The notes below the pieces were generated by a model. That model did not search any database, was not told where the DNA came from, and saw nothing but the letters and a program-made list of their open reading frames with translations. The translations under genes were made by a program, and so were the position numbers. 7,298 nt of DNA, taken from the NCBI GenBank assembly GCA_937930265.1, contig CALGLI010000051.1, positions 1 to 7,298 on the forward strand, read 5' to 3'. Below, piece after piece: positions 6,128 to 7,298 of the stretch. Each line of letters opens with the position of its first letter. The first letter of the stretch is position 1. Source of the stretch: an uncultured Veillonella sp. (lineage in GTDB: Bacteria > Bacillota > Negativicutes > Veillonellales > Veillonellaceae).

Positions 6128-6146
6128 ACAACATGTTATATGTTGT
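6128..6146. repeat. Perfect dyad upstream of the ylxM promoter
   Basis: ACAACAT (6128-6134) and ATGTTGT (6140-6146) form a perfect inverted repeat with a 5-nt centre (GTTAT). It lies between the merR stop and the ylxM promoter. No T-tract follows on either strand, so it is not a typical intrinsic terminator. It may be a protein-binding dyad. No clear merR terminator is visible between 6047 and 6214. Confidence 0.45.
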
Positions 6147-6214
6147 ACCGCATCTCGTTGTATGGTAACTCATCTCTTATGTTTTGTTTCCTATTTCCGG
6201 CATAAGTGTTTCAC

Positions 6215-7036
6215 CTATTCCTCAACAGGCATTGTGATTTTAGATAAATAGTCTTCACGTTTTGTCTCTGTCCAATAATTTCGCACTGGCTCTACATATA
6301 CGCCCCCCGCGATTTGCAACCCCTCATACGATAAATAACTACTTACTTTATCGTACATCCACTGCGCCTGTTCTTCGTAGAGACCTGTATAGAACATTTC
6401 TAGATACATCCCTCTAGGACGAGTAACGATGTCCATGTCTCCTTCATAATCAAACCCTACATCTGTACAATAATGGCTGTACTTGATGATATCTCCCTGT
6501 TCATAGTCTTCTCCATCGATAGCCATACCAATTTGAATAGCTTTAAAAGGCACTTCCTCTATAAGCCTAGCTTGATGTTCTAACAAAGTAAATAACTTTT
6601 TCTTCCCTGTTTCTGTTGCATCATACGGGGTTAGTGCATAGAAAGATTCTTCTTTCATACCAAAGAACAATCGATTTTGAGGTATTTTTAAATATCGCTC
6701 TAAGTTAAACAAGGTTCTCTCTAAATTCATTTTATTCGTATATAAATCGTTAATCTCTCGATCAAATCCATAGCGCGCATCTTCTAATAAGGTTTTCAGC
6801 ATATGCGTCCCTCTATGTTCCACATAGTCTTGGATGTCTTTCAAAGATAAATTCAATTTTTTTAGTGTTAAAATAATTTCTAATCGATAGCACTCTTCTA
6901 ATGTGTAATAACGGTATCCATTATCTTCAATCTTAGCTGGCGGAAACAATCCTAATTTTTCATAATATAGAACAGTTTGTTTCGATATGCTATAGATTTT
7001 CGACACATCTCCAATGGTCATATAAATATTTCGCAT
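6215..7036 (-). CDS. MerR-family transcriptional regulator with GyrI-like effector domain
   Basis: This looks like a one-component regulator of the BmrR-like class, which typically binds hydrophobic or drug-like ligands and remodels a promoter with a long spacer. From ATG 7036 it has 273 residues. The N-terminal winged helix-turn-helix has MTIGDVSKIYSISKQTVLYY (6-25) and the wing NGYRYYTLEE (39-48). A dimerisation helix follows at about 85-118. Residues about 125-270 resemble the GyrI-like ligand domain, ending with EDYLSKITMPVEE. The start was chosen because AAAGGA lies 8 nt upstream. An ATG at 7060 would add eight residues without a ribosome binding site. No efflux pump or other obvious target gene is adjacent in the window, so its regulon is unknown; it may act on its own promoter or on genes beyond position 7298. 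Confidence 0.92.
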   Translation of the reverse strand: MRNIYMTIGDVSKIYSISKQTVLYYEKLGLFPPAKIEDNGYRYYTLEECYRLEIILTLKKLNLSLKDIQDYVEHRGTHMLKTLLEDARYGFDREINDLYTNKMNLERTLFNLERYLKIPQNRLFFGMKEESFYALTPYDATETGKKKLFTLLEHQARLIEEVPFKAIQIGMAIDGEDYEQGDIIKYSHYCTDVGFDYEGDMDIVTRPRGMYLEMFYTGLYEEQAQWMYDKVSSYLSYEGLQIAGGVYVEPVRNYWTETKREDYLSKITMPVEE

Positions 7037-7089
7037 AGGCACCGTCCTTTCTAGTATCATCTATGCATGCTTTAACATTCACTCAATAG

Positions 7090-7119
7090 GTTCCTATCTG
7101 TTCTAATAAGTTCTAAGGG
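7090..7119. repeat. Three phased 10-bp repeats upstream of merR
   Basis: GTTCCTATCT (7090-7099), GTTCTAATAA (7100-7109) and GTTCTAAGGG (7110-7119) are adjacent units with GTTC at exact 10-bp steps, about one helical turn. They lie 54 to 83 bp upstream of the merR start, between it and the candidate promoter. The layout fits stacked binding of a protein on one DNA face. No known site is recognised. Confidence 0.5.
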
Positions 7120-7146
7120 GATTAGGGATTACACTGTATGGGGTAT

Positions 7147-7254
7147 CATGTTTATTCTATTTACTACTTTTATCACTTTTATCATATTTAGCACTTATAT
7201 CATATTTAGTATTTGTATAATGTTAAGCATTTGTATCATGTTCAGCATTGCAAT
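7147..7254. repeat. Degenerate 9-bp (18-bp dimer) tandem repeat array
   Basis: About twelve consecutive 9-bp units can be laid end to end. Examples are CACTTTTAT (7174), CATATTTAG (7183), CACTTATAT (7192), CATATTTAG (7201), CATTTGTAT (7228) and CATGTTCAG (7237). From 7174 to 7245 alternate units are more alike, giving four 18-bp dimers. The first two units (7147-7164) and the last (7246-7254) are weaker. Composition is strongly AT-rich. The period is a multiple of three, so any reading frame through it is repetitive. Confidence 0.75.
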
Positions 7255-7291
7255 GTTTTTACATGTATTTCACATAATTCATCGTTTTTAA
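7148..7291 (+). CDS. Possible small hydrophobic repeat peptide (speculative)
   Basis: An open frame of 47 codons runs through the 9-bp repeat array, from ATG 7148 to TAA 7289-7291. The product is almost entirely hydrophobic, with a hexapeptide rhythm (FIIFST, YIIFSI, CIMLSI, CIMFSI at residues 11-34), then a short histidine-containing tail ending HRF. It could form one long or two short membrane helices. A GGGG run lies 4 nt before the ATG, too close for a good ribosome binding site, and no strong plus-strand promoter is seen. T-rich repeat DNA read in this frame gives hydrophobic residues automatically, so this may be non-coding. Function is unknown; confidence is deliberately low. Confidence 0.2.
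   Translation: MFILFTTFITFIIFSTYIIFSICIMLSICIMFSIAMFLHVFHIIHRF
7199..7226 (-). promoter_or_regulatory. Candidate merR promoter inside the repeat array
   Basis: On the minus strand, TTAACA (7226-7221, 5 of 6 to the -35 consensus) is followed after 16 bp by TATGAT (7204-7199, 5 of 6 to the -10). The transcript would start near 7192 and run about 155 nt before the merR ATG, passing through the remaining repeats and the three phased 10-bp units. Similar -10-like words recur in the repeats, so the true start site is uncertain. Confidence 0.45.
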
Positions 7292-7298
7292 TAAAACT

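Larger units (their letters stand above)
7037..7298. other. Right-end region without a confident gene
   Basis: These 262 bases lie upstream of merR and continue past the window. They hold the merR ribosome binding site, three phased 10-bp repeats, a 9-bp tandem array, a candidate leftward promoter and one doubtful small frame. No tRNA, terminator or insertion-sequence end is recognisable. Confidence 0.6.

Noticed and set aside
5990..6205. Plus-strand open frame of 71 codons over the ylxM promoter region
   Set aside because: It lies opposite the ylxM start and promoter, has no ribosome binding site that stands out, and has no recognisable protein features.
7072..7100. Plus-strand TTAACA followed after 17 bp by TATCTG as a promoter for the small right-end frame
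   Set aside because: The -10 matches only 3 of 6 positions and there is no extended -10.

Overview
The window looks like chromosomal core-genome DNA from a low-to-moderate GC bacterium of the Firmicutes lineage. The run ylxM-ffh-rpsP-khpA-ylqD-rimM is a typical Firmicutes order, YlqD is largely confined to that lineage, and ribosome binding sites are strong AGGAGG types. Protein style and AT-leaning codon use suggest Negativicutes, perhaps Veillonella. That genus call is recognition, not a search result.

Layout, left to right. Positions 1-1036 (minus strand) hold the start of acetate kinase (ackA, cut by the window edge), preceded by a small lipoprotein gene whose stop lies 3 nt before the ackA start. 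A 317-bp intergenic stretch (1037-1353) carries divergent promoters. Position 1354-2805 (plus) is tmcAL (ylbM), the tRNA-Met wobble cytidine acetate ligase. It ends at a strong bidirectional terminator (2812-2864) shared with the converging translation operon.

That operon (minus, 5991 to 2866) encodes YlxM, Ffh, ribosomal protein bS16, the KH-domain RNA-binding protein KhpA, YlqD and the 30S maturation factor RimM. It is very compact: the gaps are 1 to 27 nt, and one junction is a stop/start overlap. It starts from a well-formed sigma-70 promoter at 6055-6083 that is surrounded by TGTAAA/TTTACA repeats. The usual flanking partners, ftsY upstream and trmD-rplS downstream, are absent here.

Upstream, also on the minus strand, is a MerR-family regulator with a GyrI-like effector domain (6215-7036). 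The right end (7037-7298) has no confident gene. It does contain two unexplained repeat structures: three helically phased 10-bp repeats (7090-7119), and about twelve degenerate 9-bp units (7147-7254) that, read on the plus strand, fall inside a 47-codon hydrophobic reading frame with hexapeptide periodicity.

Functionally, the main body is translation and membrane-protein targeting. The left side couples acetate metabolism (acetate kinase) with an acetate-consuming tRNA modification enzyme. No mobile element, CRISPR array, tRNA or rRNA is visible. The least explained parts are the right-end repeats with their small frame, and the repeat cluster at the ylxM promoter.
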